This document shows positions 17,462 through 25,957 of a DNA stretch of 64,000 nucleotides, in pieces. The stretch comes from Anaerosacchariphilus polymeriproducens (GTDB taxonomy: Bacteria; Bacillota; Clostridia; Lachnospirales; Lachnospiraceae): the NCBI RefSeq assembly GCF_003363435.1, contig NZ_QRCT01000050.1, positions 62,001 through 126,000 on the forward strand, given 5' to 3'. Both the position numbers and the translations under genes were made by a program. Each line of letters begins with the position of its first letter. Position 1 is the first letter of the stretch. The notes under the pieces are model-generated. The model was not told the DNA's origin, made no database searches, and saw only the letters and a program-made list of their open reading frames with translations.

Positions 17462-18910
17462 TTGAATATAGTAATAATAAAAGAAAATAAATTAATATTT
17501 AAGAAAAAAGAATTAGAACTGAGTGATTTATTAACAGATGAATGTTATAAGTTTTGTGAGGAACAAGTAAAACGATATAAAAATGATCTTTATGTGGTGA
17601 ACGAGGTCTATTTAAATACAGTACAGCCGGTACTGGCAATTATACTATTTTTTAAGAAAAACAATATAGAAATAGTGAAATTTAAACATACCAATCGTAA
17701 TTTGTATTCTATGGTCATGGATGCTGCCTATGTATGCCAAATAAAAACGTTGGGAACAGATAAATATTATAAGTTGGTTCGAATAATTGTCGGTTATCTA
17801 TATACATATATAACAGCAGCTTATCTTATCGTGCAGATGATACTGCGGCCGTATTCCGGCAAGATGGAATCAAATATCAAGTTTTCTGTAATTCGCACAC
17901 CAGCAGCGAAGAAAAAGATGTCTTTTTTGAAAGATATATCAGTAAAATATGAATACTTAAAAGAAAATATTAGTGAGGATTTGTCAATTTATAATTGTTT
18001 TCATCGAAAAATGAGGATATGGTGGGCGATTTTATCCTGGTTTTATTCCTATCGGGAATTAAAAAAGATACGGCATTGGGCTTCGCAAATGATAGGACCG
18101 TATAGCGGAGTAGAGTTATTTTATTTTTATAGTAAACGAATAACGCATACGCTTTTATATGAATATCTGTTAAATGCCTATTTTAGAAAATTTATAGGTA
18201 AAATATATTTTACAGGAAATAATTTAGATCGGTTTTCTTTGATAGAAGAACACATTGCAAAGAAATATAATATAATAATTGTATGTATTCCTCATGGTTT
18301 GGAATATGGTTTTAAACTTCCTCATTGTTTTGTAGGAGATATTTTTTACGCAACTAGTAAACAGACTGCCTTGCATCTTAATTCTTTATATCATACAGAA
18401 AAATTTGTGTATGATTCTGCCATAGCTAAAAAGATGTTTTCTGTTCATGAAAACGGTGACCAAAAAACAAAAATAGTATTTTTTACGGAACCAAGGGAAG
18501 TTAATGTAAATTTAAATATTTTAAAGGAACTTCTTCCCATCATGGAGAAAGAGAATATGAAGCTATATTTAAAACTACATCCCAAAGATCAGAAAAGTAA
18601 TTATCTGAAATATGAAAGTAATATAGCGTTTATTGATGATTTCAACGAAGCAATTTCTCATAATATTTGTTTTTCAAGAAAATCTACAGCTTTATTAGAA
18701 GCGATTTATAATAATTCAAAAGCGGCAGCTATATTAATAAATTCCAAAGATAAAGCAGTTTTTTATACCTTTCCTTCTTTACAGGAAAAGAAAATCAAAG
18801 TATTTGACAATACACAAGCTCTATTTGAATGGTTAAAAAAAGAGTGGTTGAAAAAAGAGACAAGAAAGAAAGCATATAAAAAGTTTATACATAATAGTGT
18901 ATATTTTTAA
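17462..18910 (+). CDS. Putative GT-B glycosyltransferase of surface polysaccharide synthesis
   Basis: 482 residues without a family I can name with certainty. The C-terminal half has features of GT-B enzymes such as polysialyltransferase-like proteins: VCIPHGLEYGF, IVFFTEPREV, LYLKLHPKDQKSNYL, and SRKSTALLEAIYN. The N-terminal half has a hydrophobic stretch near residues 105-128 (VGYLYTYITAAYLIVQMIL) that may touch the membrane. TTG start directly after the capG stop, but supported by GGAGG nine bases upstream. Most likely a transferase adding one residue of the repeat unit. Confidence 0.6.
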   Translation: MNIVIIKENKLIFKKKELELSDLLTDECYKFCEEQVKRYKNDLYVVNEVYLNTVQPVLAIILFFKKNNIEIVKFKHTNRNLYSMVMDAAYVCQIKTLGTDKYYKLVRIIVGYLYTYITAAYLIVQMILRPYSGKMESNIKFSVIRTPAAKKKMSFLKDISVKYEYLKENISEDLSIYNCFHRKMRIWWAILSWFYSYRELKKIRHWASQMIGPYSGVELFYFYSKRITHTLLYEYLLNAYFRKFIGKIYFTGNNLDRFSLIEEHIAKKYNIIIVCIPHGLEYGFKLPHCFVGDIFYATSKQTALHLNSLYHTEKFVYDSAIAKKMFSVHENGDQKTKIVFFTEPREVNVNLNILKELLPIMEKENMKLYLKLHPKDQKSNYLKYESNIAFIDDFNEAISHNICFSRKSTALLEAIYNNSKAAAILINSKDKAVFYTFPSLQEKKIKVFDNTQALFEWLKKEWLKKETRKKAYKKFIHNSVYF

Positions 18911-18939
18911 AGATATAAAAAAGGAATGGAGAAGCATAT

Positions 18940-20028
18940 ATGAAGTTAATTGCTATGTATCTTCCTCAGTATCATCGGATTAAAGAAAATGATTTGTGGT
19001 GGGGGAACGGCTATACGGAGTGGGAAGCTGTTAAAAGAGCAGTTCCGCTTTTCAAAGGCCATGAACAGCCTAAGGTTCCATATAATAAAAACTATTATGA
19101 TTTATCAAATGAAGATGCGAAAACACTAAAATGGCAGGTAGATTTAGCAAATGAATATGGAATATTTGGATTTTGTTTTTATCATTATTGGTTTAAAGAC
19201 AATAAGCAGCTTTTAGAAAAGCCAATGGAAATTTTACTTGCACATCCTGAAATTAATATCAACTACTGTATCTGCTGGGCCAATGAAAGCTGGACTCGGA
19301 CTTGGTATGGATTAGAGCAGGAAGTTCTTATGGAACAGGATTATGGAGGATTAAAAGAATGGGAAAATCATTTTAATTATTTACTTCCATTTTTTAAAGA
19401 TACAAGGTATATAAAAATAAATGAAAAGCCAGTTGTTCATATTTACAAAAGTTGTGAGATTGAAGAGCTTTCAAAAATGAAAGATTGTTGGAATAAGTTG
19501 GCACATGAGAACGGATTTCCAGGTATTTATCTCATAACCGCTAATACAGGGGGAGGATTAGAAAGAAGGGAAGAACTTGTAGATGCATATTATAATTTTG
19601 AGCCGGGATTTACCCTGAACCATAGAATGAAATTCTTGGAACGTCTATTATTTGGTTTGCGGATTTGGATGAAAATGCAGTTAAATAAATTACTCCATAA
19701 GAAAAAGATCGAAAGAATCATAGATGCAAAAAAGATTTATAAATACATGAAAAGAGAACTGCTGGTTTATAATAAACCGGTTTTTAAAGGTACATATGTC
19801 AGTTGGGATAATACCCCGAGAAGATCATTTAAAGGACTGTATTACAAAAATACTTCCCCAAAATTATTTTATAAGTCTTTATTAGATTTAAAAAGAAGTG
19901 TGGGAGAAGATGAATTTGTTTATATCAATGCTTGGAATGAATGGGGGGAAGGATGTTTCCTGGAACCTGATGAAGAAAATGGGTTCCAGTATTTGGAAAT
20001 GATTAAGAGGGCGGTGGAAGGAGAATAA
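18940..20028 (+). CDS. WbsX/GH99-like glycan enzyme
   Basis: 362-residue protein of the WbsX family (glycoside hydrolase 99-like domain) found in O-antigen and capsule loci. Conserved segments: AMYLPQYHRIKEND, WWGNGYTEWEAV, FCFYHYWF, CWANESWTRTWYG and, near the C-terminus, NAWNEWGEGCFLEPD with candidate acidic catalytic residues. The family has been seen both alone and fused to glycosyltransferases; whether it cleaves or transfers is not established. No signal peptide, so it acts in the cytoplasm. Confidence 0.82.
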   Translation: MKLIAMYLPQYHRIKENDLWWGNGYTEWEAVKRAVPLFKGHEQPKVPYNKNYYDLSNEDAKTLKWQVDLANEYGIFGFCFYHYWFKDNKQLLEKPMEILLAHPEININYCICWANESWTRTWYGLEQEVLMEQDYGGLKEWENHFNYLLPFFKDTRYIKINEKPVVHIYKSCEIEELSKMKDCWNKLAHENGFPGIYLITANTGGGLERREELVDAYYNFEPGFTLNHRMKFLERLLFGLRIWMKMQLNKLLHKKKIERIIDAKKIYKYMKRELLVYNKPVFKGTYVSWDNTPRRSFKGLYYKNTSPKLFYKSLLDLKRSVGEDEFVYINAWNEWGEGCFLEPDEENGFQYLEMIKRAVEGE

Positions 20029-20043
20029 GTAGAAAGGATTCAT

Positions 20044-21366
20044 ATGCTTGTAGGATTTCTAATTATACTAATAATTGTTTGTAATATCTTAATAACGAAG
20101 AAAGTATCAACAAATATTATTAACCCGGCTGTTTGGTTGTTTATGTCTTGGTTTATGATAACAGGATTATATTTTTTTTCTGGTATTACTTATTCCTATA
20201 AAATAAAATCTGAAACTTATATTTATATCATAATAGCAATGGTTTTATTTTATGCTTTTTTTACTTTAGGATACTTTACTAAATTAGCCAGGGGTGGAAT
20301 AAATTTTGATATGGAAGAGAACTTTTCTTTTCATAAAAGAAAGTACTTATGCATTTCTGGTATAGGTTTAGTTTTATATATTTTTGATGTAATACGGCTG
20401 AATGCACTTTCTATTGGTTTGAGAAATCTAAGTATGAATGTCTCTGTGATTGGGACGATTGGATCATTTTTAGTAAATGCATCGTTGTTTTTGTGGCTTT
20501 ATGATTTAACTTACGCATTATATAAAAATGAAAAATTAATGATAAGCTCTATTTTGCCATTAATGATATATTTAATACCTAATATAATAGTAGGGGGAAG
20601 GCAGTCTTTTATCATAGCATTTATAAGCAGTTTTTGTATTTATAAATTTTTAATCAGAAGAAAGAAAGAGTATAAATACAAAAAGAACATGTTATATATT
20701 TTTATCACTTTACTGTTGACTTTTTTTATTTATAATACAGTGGTTATCCAGAACAGATCTCAAAATAGAGATATGAACAGACATTATCAAGTGATTTTAA
20801 AGGATAAGGTTTCAAAAGAAACGGAAGAAGTGGTTCAAAAAACAGGCGTTTTTCAAGATGCAGTTATGCAGGGACTTCAATACTATTCACAGGAGTTTGT
20901 TGGATTTGCAATGGTTTATCAAGAATATGATTACAGGCCTTTTTGGGGAATGTATGAATTACATTATATTTCTAGAAGGCTTCCTTCTTTTTTACGTCTT
21001 GACTTTAATTTGGCAAGAGAGGAAATAGAAAGAATTAGCTTGAAACAGGGAACAATTGCAACCTTATATCGCACAGCATTGAAGGATTTTATTTTGGATT
21101 TTGGAAGAATTGGTGCTCTTTTAATTACTGCGTTACTAGGTTTATTTTTAGGAAGATCGTTCAGGAAGTTTAATAGTCAGCCGTCAATATATAGAATTAT
21201 TTTGCAAGCATTATTTTGTTCAGCCGCATTTTTTTCTGTGCAATATAGTCCGTTTTATGAGACGAGATGGGCTTTTACTTTTTATTGGATGCTAATTATA
21301 ACATTTATAGAATCATATCTAATAAAAAAGAGATTGAAAGTTGACTGGAGGAATAGAAATAAGTAA
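20044..21366 (+). CDS. Polysaccharide polymerase Wzy-like
   Basis: Integral membrane protein with about ten hydrophobic segments over 440 residues and a long external loop in the middle (about residues 235-320), the topology of O-antigen/capsule polymerases. Wzy proteins share little sequence, so the call rests on topology, on GGRQSFIIAFI and FILDFGRIGALL patterns seen in the oligosaccharide repeat unit polymerase group, and on the flippase next door. Confidence 0.8.
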   Translation: MLVGFLIILIIVCNILITKKVSTNIINPAVWLFMSWFMITGLYFFSGITYSYKIKSETYIYIIIAMVLFYAFFTLGYFTKLARGGINFDMEENFSFHKRKYLCISGIGLVLYIFDVIRLNALSIGLRNLSMNVSVIGTIGSFLVNASLFLWLYDLTYALYKNEKLMISSILPLMIYLIPNIIVGGRQSFIIAFISSFCIYKFLIRRKKEYKYKKNMLYIFITLLLTFFIYNTVVIQNRSQNRDMNRHYQVILKDKVSKETEEVVQKTGVFQDAVMQGLQYYSQEFVGFAMVYQEYDYRPFWGMYELHYISRRLPSFLRLDFNLAREEIERISLKQGTIATLYRTALKDFILDFGRIGALLITALLGLFLGRSFRKFNSQPSIYRIILQALFCSAAFFSVQYSPFYETRWAFTFYWMLIITFIESYLIKKRLKVDWRNRNK

Positions 21367-21384
21367 GCGATCATGGGGGCATAT

Positions 21385-22803
21385 ATGGAGAAAAGGAGTA
21401 ATTTACAGAATCTAATTAATGGGACGGTATTATATTTTGTTGCCACATTTATAAGCAAATCTATGTCCCTGCTTATGCTTAGGTTTATAACCAGAGAAAT
21501 TGCAACAGAATCTTATGGATATTATGATGTTATTGTTTCTCTGGTTCCTTTGTTTTTGCCCATATTTACAGTTCAATCAATAGAAGCTATTTTTCGATTT
21601 CTCTTTGATGCAGATGAAAATCAAAAAAAGCAGCTTTTGTCTAATCTTTGGGTAATTGTTTTTATGGGAAATTTGGCTGCATTAGTCTTGCTAGTTGTGA
21701 TTGATGCATTTTTCGTTCCGATTCGTTACATGTGTGGCTTCTATTTTTATTATGTTGTATCGGTCTTTCTTAATATGTATCAGCGGGTGGCACGAAGTTA
21801 TGGGAAAAGTAAAAAGTTTGCAATTTCAGGGATTATAAATAGTTTATTCTTGGTAGTTTTTCAAATTATTTCTTTATATGTATTTTGTGCTGATGTGAAT
21901 GGATTACTTTATTCTTATGTTTTAGCAGGGCTATTTGCCTGTTTATATTTAGAAATGCATACAAAATCACTACAGCAATTTAAGTTAAGATATATTAATA
22001 AGTACCATATTAAAAAATTAATTGGATTTGGTCTTCCGCTTGTACCTAATAATATTAGTTGGTGGGCTTCTTCATCGATTAATCGCATGCTTATTATTAC
22101 ATTTATCTCTGAAAATGCCAGTGGTTTATTCGGAGTAGCTAATAAATTTTCCTCCATATTAGCTATGTTAACAGGAGTATTTCAGCTGGCATGGCAGGAA
22201 AGTGCTATTATCTCTTACAATTCTAAAGAAAAATCAAAATATTATTCAAAAGTTTATTCGAAATACTTTTTCCTATTATTTGGAGGATGTTGCTTTGTTC
22301 TTCCTATTATCAAAATATGTTTTCCTTTACTTGTCAGCGAAAGTTATCAATCAGTCTGGATATTGATTCCATTACTTATGTTTGGAACTAGTGCATCTTC
22401 CATGTCTATGTTCTATGGAGCCGGATATATCGCGTCACAAAAAACGAAAGATGCATTTTGGACAACAATCGTAGGTGCAGTTATCAATATTGTCATATGT
22501 TTGACATTTATTAAGCCTTTTGGTCTCTTTGCACCGGCATTAAGTTCTTTAATTGCTTATATCATTGTTTGGGTTATTCGTCATATCACAATGAAAAATT
22601 ATTTTCAAATCAAAATAGAATGGAAGTGGCTCGTTATTGTTATATTGATGGGAATCATTTCTACGACAACATACTATTTTGCAGGTAATATTATGAATTG
22701 GCTGGTTTTCTTTATTATTTTTATATTTATGGCTTTGGGTAATCATGATGTCATAAGTAAATGTATAAAAAAGAAGAATAAAAAAAATCGGACAATTAAA
22801 TAA
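21385..22803 (+). CDS. Polysaccharide flippase Wzx-like (MOP superfamily)
   Basis: Exports lipid-linked repeat units across the membrane. About 472 residues with twelve or more hydrophobic segments; the N-terminal FVATFISKSMSLLMLRFITREI and the central GFGLPLVPNNISWWASSSINRMLI are typical for Wzx. Start placed at the ATG at 21385 with GGGGG upstream; the ATG at 21373 has no ribosome site. Pairs with the Wzy gene just upstream. Confidence 0.88.
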   Translation: MEKRSNLQNLINGTVLYFVATFISKSMSLLMLRFITREIATESYGYYDVIVSLVPLFLPIFTVQSIEAIFRFLFDADENQKKQLLSNLWVIVFMGNLAALVLLVVIDAFFVPIRYMCGFYFYYVVSVFLNMYQRVARSYGKSKKFAISGIINSLFLVVFQIISLYVFCADVNGLLYSYVLAGLFACLYLEMHTKSLQQFKLRYINKYHIKKLIGFGLPLVPNNISWWASSSINRMLIITFISENASGLFGVANKFSSILAMLTGVFQLAWQESAIISYNSKEKSKYYSKVYSKYFFLLFGGCCFVLPIIKICFPLLVSESYQSVWILIPLLMFGTSASSMSMFYGAGYIASQKTKDAFWTTIVGAVINIVICLTFIKPFGLFAPALSSLIAYIIVWVIRHITMKNYFQIKIEWKWLVIVILMGIISTTTYYFAGNIMNWLVFFIIFIFMALGNHDVISKCIKKKNKKNRTIK

Positions 22804-22813
22804 GGAGATTTTT

Positions 22814-24001
22814 ATGAATAAGATTGTAGATTTCAATAAGTGTACTGGATGTGGTGCATGTGAGAATATTTGTCCAAAACATGCCATTTTGATGCAACCA
22901 GATAAAGAAGGATTTCTTTATCCATCTATAAATGAAGAATTATGTGTGGAATGCGGTAAATGTTTAAAGGTCTGTCCTATTATAGATTTAAAAGAACCAA
23001 TAGAAAGAGAGCCAACGGTTTGGGCTGGTTATTCTCTATGTGAAAAAATAAGAAAACAAAGTTCTTCTGGCGGAATTTTTTCTTTATTAGCCGAGAAAGT
23101 AATTGAAGGTGGAGGCATTGTTTGTGGAGTAGAATTGGATGAAAATTTTATTGTAAGGCATAGTTGTACCAATAATAGCGATGAGATTAAAAAGTATAAT
23201 GGTTCTAAATATGTTCAAAGTGAAACTAAGGACATTTTTAAAAAGGTTAAATCATATCTTGTTGAAGGGAAAGAAGTATTGTTTTCAGGAACTCCTTGTC
23301 AGGTAGCAGGATTAAGGTCTTATCTTGGGAAGGAGTATGAATCTTTAATATGTGTGGATTGTATTTGTTTTGGGGTTCCATCTCCTTTAGTATTTCAAAA
23401 GTATATAAATTCTTTAGAAACAATAAAGGGAAAAAGTATAAAAAATATTAATTTTAGAAGTAAAGTGAATGGATGGACCGGAAAAAAGTTTTCGTTTGAA
23501 GTAACATATTCGGATGATACGTCAGAGAGCGAGATCATTACAAAAAATTTATATCACCGTACTTTTTTCAGTGGATTAAATGCAAGAAATTCTTGTTATG
23601 ATTGTTCTTTTAAAACTCACATCAAGCCAGGGGATATAACACTTGCTGATTTTTGGGGAGTAGAAGAATTATTACCAGACATGGATGATGGAAAAGGAAC
23701 TTCTCTTATTTTTCTCAATACTCAAAAAGGAGAAAAATTTTTGAAGGCAATAAAATGCAGGATCAAATATAAAGAAATTACATATGAAACAGCTGTTCAA
23801 TATAATAAGGCAGCAAATATTTCTTTGCCTTTTCATTCTAAAAGAAATAAATTTTTTAATAAGATTGTAAAAGAGAGAAGTGGAAAAAAAATAATGAAAA
23901 TAATGAAAAAATATACAAAAGTAAATTTTGTAATCAGGATATTACGATTTGGAAAAAGAAGAATCATAAAATTTTTACAAGTATTTCATAAGATTAATTA
24001 A
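22814..24001 (+). CDS. Coenzyme F420 hydrogenase/dehydrogenase beta-subunit-like Fe-S protein
   Basis: 395 residues. Two N-terminal 4Fe-4S motifs, CTGCGACENICP and CVECGKCLKVCP, are followed by the FrhB domain: SSGGIFSLLAE, FSGTPCQVAGL, DCICFGVPSPLVFQKYI and GDITLADFWG. Such proteins sit beside polysaccharide pyruvyltransferases in many capsule loci. The presumed role is a redox step on a sugar or its pyruvyl group, but no reaction is proven. Organisms of this type do not make F420. Confidence 0.82.
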   Translation: MNKIVDFNKCTGCGACENICPKHAILMQPDKEGFLYPSINEELCVECGKCLKVCPIIDLKEPIEREPTVWAGYSLCEKIRKQSSSGGIFSLLAEKVIEGGGIVCGVELDENFIVRHSCTNNSDEIKKYNGSKYVQSETKDIFKKVKSYLVEGKEVLFSGTPCQVAGLRSYLGKEYESLICVDCICFGVPSPLVFQKYINSLETIKGKSIKNINFRSKVNGWTGKKFSFEVTYSDDTSESEIITKNLYHRTFFSGLNARNSCYDCSFKTHIKPGDITLADFWGVEELLPDMDDGKGTSLIFLNTQKGEKFLKAIKCRIKYKEITYETAVQYNKAANISLPFHSKRNKFFNKIVKERSGKKIMKIMKKYTKVNFVIRILRFGKRRIIKFLQVFHKIN

Positions 24002-24015
24002 TCAGGAGGTAAGAG

Positions 24016-25206
24016 GTGAGTAATTTAAAGAAACTTGTATTATATTCTCATATTAGCAGTGGAAACCGCGGATGTGAAGCAACAGCACGAACAACGATTA
24101 AAATGCTAGGCTTTCAAAAAGAAAATAACTATATTTTTACAAATGATGTAGAAGATGAAAGATATTGTGGTACGCATCAGTATTCAAATCTTGTACCAAT
24201 TAGAAGTGTAAAGGGCTTAAAACCAGCTACATCAGTATTTCCAAGAGCATTTAGCAAATTAGGAATTAGTAAATATGCGGTAGCAAGGTATTTATATAAA
24301 AAGTATCTGAATATCTTTGATTCGGATACTTTGGCCTTATCTACCGGTGGAGATTTGTATTGCTATGATAATACAAATGATTGGCTGGAGTACTTGAATC
24401 GAGAAATTTATAGGCGGAAAGCAGTAAATGTTTTATGGGCTTGTTCAATTGAAAATAAAAGGATTACCAATGATTTAAAAAAACATTTGCTGAGATATTC
24501 CTATATTATTGCACGTGAAAGTATTACATACGAAAATCTTAGAAATAATGGAATAAAAGAAAATGTAAAGCTTTATCCTGATCCGGCTTTTCTTTTAGAG
24601 AAAGAGCAGATTGATTTGTCTAGGCTAAAAGACTATGGAAATTTTGTAGGAATTAATATTAGTATCAGAACGAATGGAGGATATGATACGAATACTCTTT
24701 TTTTCAAAAATACAATTATATTAATAAAACATATTCTTGAAAATACAGATATGAGTGTTTTATTGATTCCTCACGTTTATTGGAAAAATGAAAGTGATTT
24801 AATCTTGTTGAACAAAATAGTTGAGTTATTTCCCTATAATGAAAGGGTACTTTTCGTAGAGCCTAAATTAAATTGTTGTCAACTTAAATATATCATATCC
24901 AAATGCAGATTTTATCTTGGAGCCAGGACACATTCAGTTATTGCGGCATATTCAAGTTTAGTTCCAACATTAGCTTTGGGTTACTCAATAAAATCAGCAG
25001 GGATCTCGAGAGATATTTTTGGTGATGAAAAGGGCATGGTGCTTTCTTCCAATCAGATAGAAGCAGAAAATGACATGGTCAATGCATTTGAATTGCTTAG
25101 AGAGAAGGAGAGCTGGATAAAAAGCAGGCTTGAAGAAAAAATCCCAGAGTTTGAAGGGGCATTGAAAGAAGCAGCAGAATATATGAAGACAATTCCTAGG
25201 AGGTAA
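24016..25206 (+). CDS. Polysaccharide pyruvyl transferase (CsaB/WcaK family)
   Basis: Expected to add a pyruvyl ketal from phosphoenolpyruvate to a sugar of the repeat unit. The N-terminal SSGNRGCEATARTTI and the C-terminal CRFYLGARTHSVIAAYSSLVPTLALGYSIKS carry the family signature. 396 residues. GTG start with AGGAGGT upstream. Follows the Fe-S protein by 14 bases, a pair kept together in other polysaccharide loci. Confidence 0.85.
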   Translation: MSNLKKLVLYSHISSGNRGCEATARTTIKMLGFQKENNYIFTNDVEDERYCGTHQYSNLVPIRSVKGLKPATSVFPRAFSKLGISKYAVARYLYKKYLNIFDSDTLALSTGGDLYCYDNTNDWLEYLNREIYRRKAVNVLWACSIENKRITNDLKKHLLRYSYIIARESITYENLRNNGIKENVKLYPDPAFLLEKEQIDLSRLKDYGNFVGINISIRTNGGYDTNTLFFKNTIILIKHILENTDMSVLLIPHVYWKNESDLILLNKIVELFPYNERVLFVEPKLNCCQLKYIISKCRFYLGARTHSVIAAYSSLVPTLALGYSIKSAGISRDIFGDEKGMVLSSNQIEAENDMVNAFELLREKESWIKSRLEEKIPEFEGALKEAAEYMKTIPRR

Positions 25207-25210
25207 GAGT

Positions 25211-25945
25211 TTGAAGATTATCGGAGTAATACCGGCCAGATATCAGTCTACAAGATTTGCAGGAAAAGTGCTTGCTGATATCTGTGGGAAGCCAATGATT
25301 TGGTGGGTGTTTCAACAAGCAGTAAAGGTAAAGGAGTTTGATGACGTTTATGTGGCGACAGATGACGAAAGGATTAAAGAGGCCTGTGACAAATATGATA
25401 TGAATGTAATTATGACTTCAACAGAACATAAAACAGGAACTGACCGAATCGGAGAGGCTGCTAAGAAATTAAAAGCAGATTTATACGTTAATATTCAAGG
25501 AGATGAGCCATTACTTGAAGCACAAACGATTCAACAAGCGATTCTACCATTTTTTGAAGATCCAAATTTAGAAATCACGAATTTGATGACAAAAATCACA
25601 AATCCTGTTGAAGTAGTGAATGTTACAGTTCCTAAAGTAATCACGAATAAAGAAGGAATAGGAGTCTTTTTGACCAGAAGTGCGGTACCTTTTCCAAAAG
25701 GAAAGATAGATTATACATTTTTTAAACAGGTATGTGTATATGGTTTCAAACCGGAAGCTCTTTCATTTTTTTGCAGTACGCCAAGAGGAAAAGTAGAAAG
25801 CATTGAGGATATTGAAATATTGAGGTTTATTGAACATGGTCATAAAGTAAAATTTATTGAGGTAGAGTCTGATACGACTGCTGTTGATACACCTAAGGAT
25901 TTGGAAAAAGTCATAGAAGTCATGGAGCAGAGAGTGAAACAATAG
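25211..25945 (+). CDS. kdsB: 3-deoxy-manno-octulosonate cytidylyltransferase (CMP-Kdo synthetase) homologue
   Basis: Activates a 2-keto-3-deoxy sugar acid with CTP. The N-terminal GVIPARYQSTRFAGKVL, VATDDERI, TGTDRIGEA and NIQGDEPLLE are KdsB hallmarks, and 244 residues is the right size. Kdo is a component of Gram-negative LPS, so in this organism the substrate is probably another ulosonic acid or Kdo in a capsule. No KdsA, KdsC, KdsD or NeuB homologue is in the window; the next gene is an aldolase-type enzyme that may make the acid. TTG start with AGGAGG upstream, 4 bases after the previous stop. Confidence 0.88.
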   Translation: MKIIGVIPARYQSTRFAGKVLADICGKPMIWWVFQQAVKVKEFDDVYVATDDERIKEACDKYDMNVIMTSTEHKTGTDRIGEAAKKLKADLYVNIQGDEPLLEAQTIQQAILPFFEDPNLEITNLMTKITNPVEVVNVTVPKVITNKEGIGVFLTRSAVPFPKGKIDYTFFKQVCVYGFKPEALSFFCSTPRGKVESIEDIEILRFIEHGHKVKFIEVESDTTAVDTPKDLEKVIEVMEQRVKQ

Positions 25946-25957
25946 TCTGGAGGGAAT

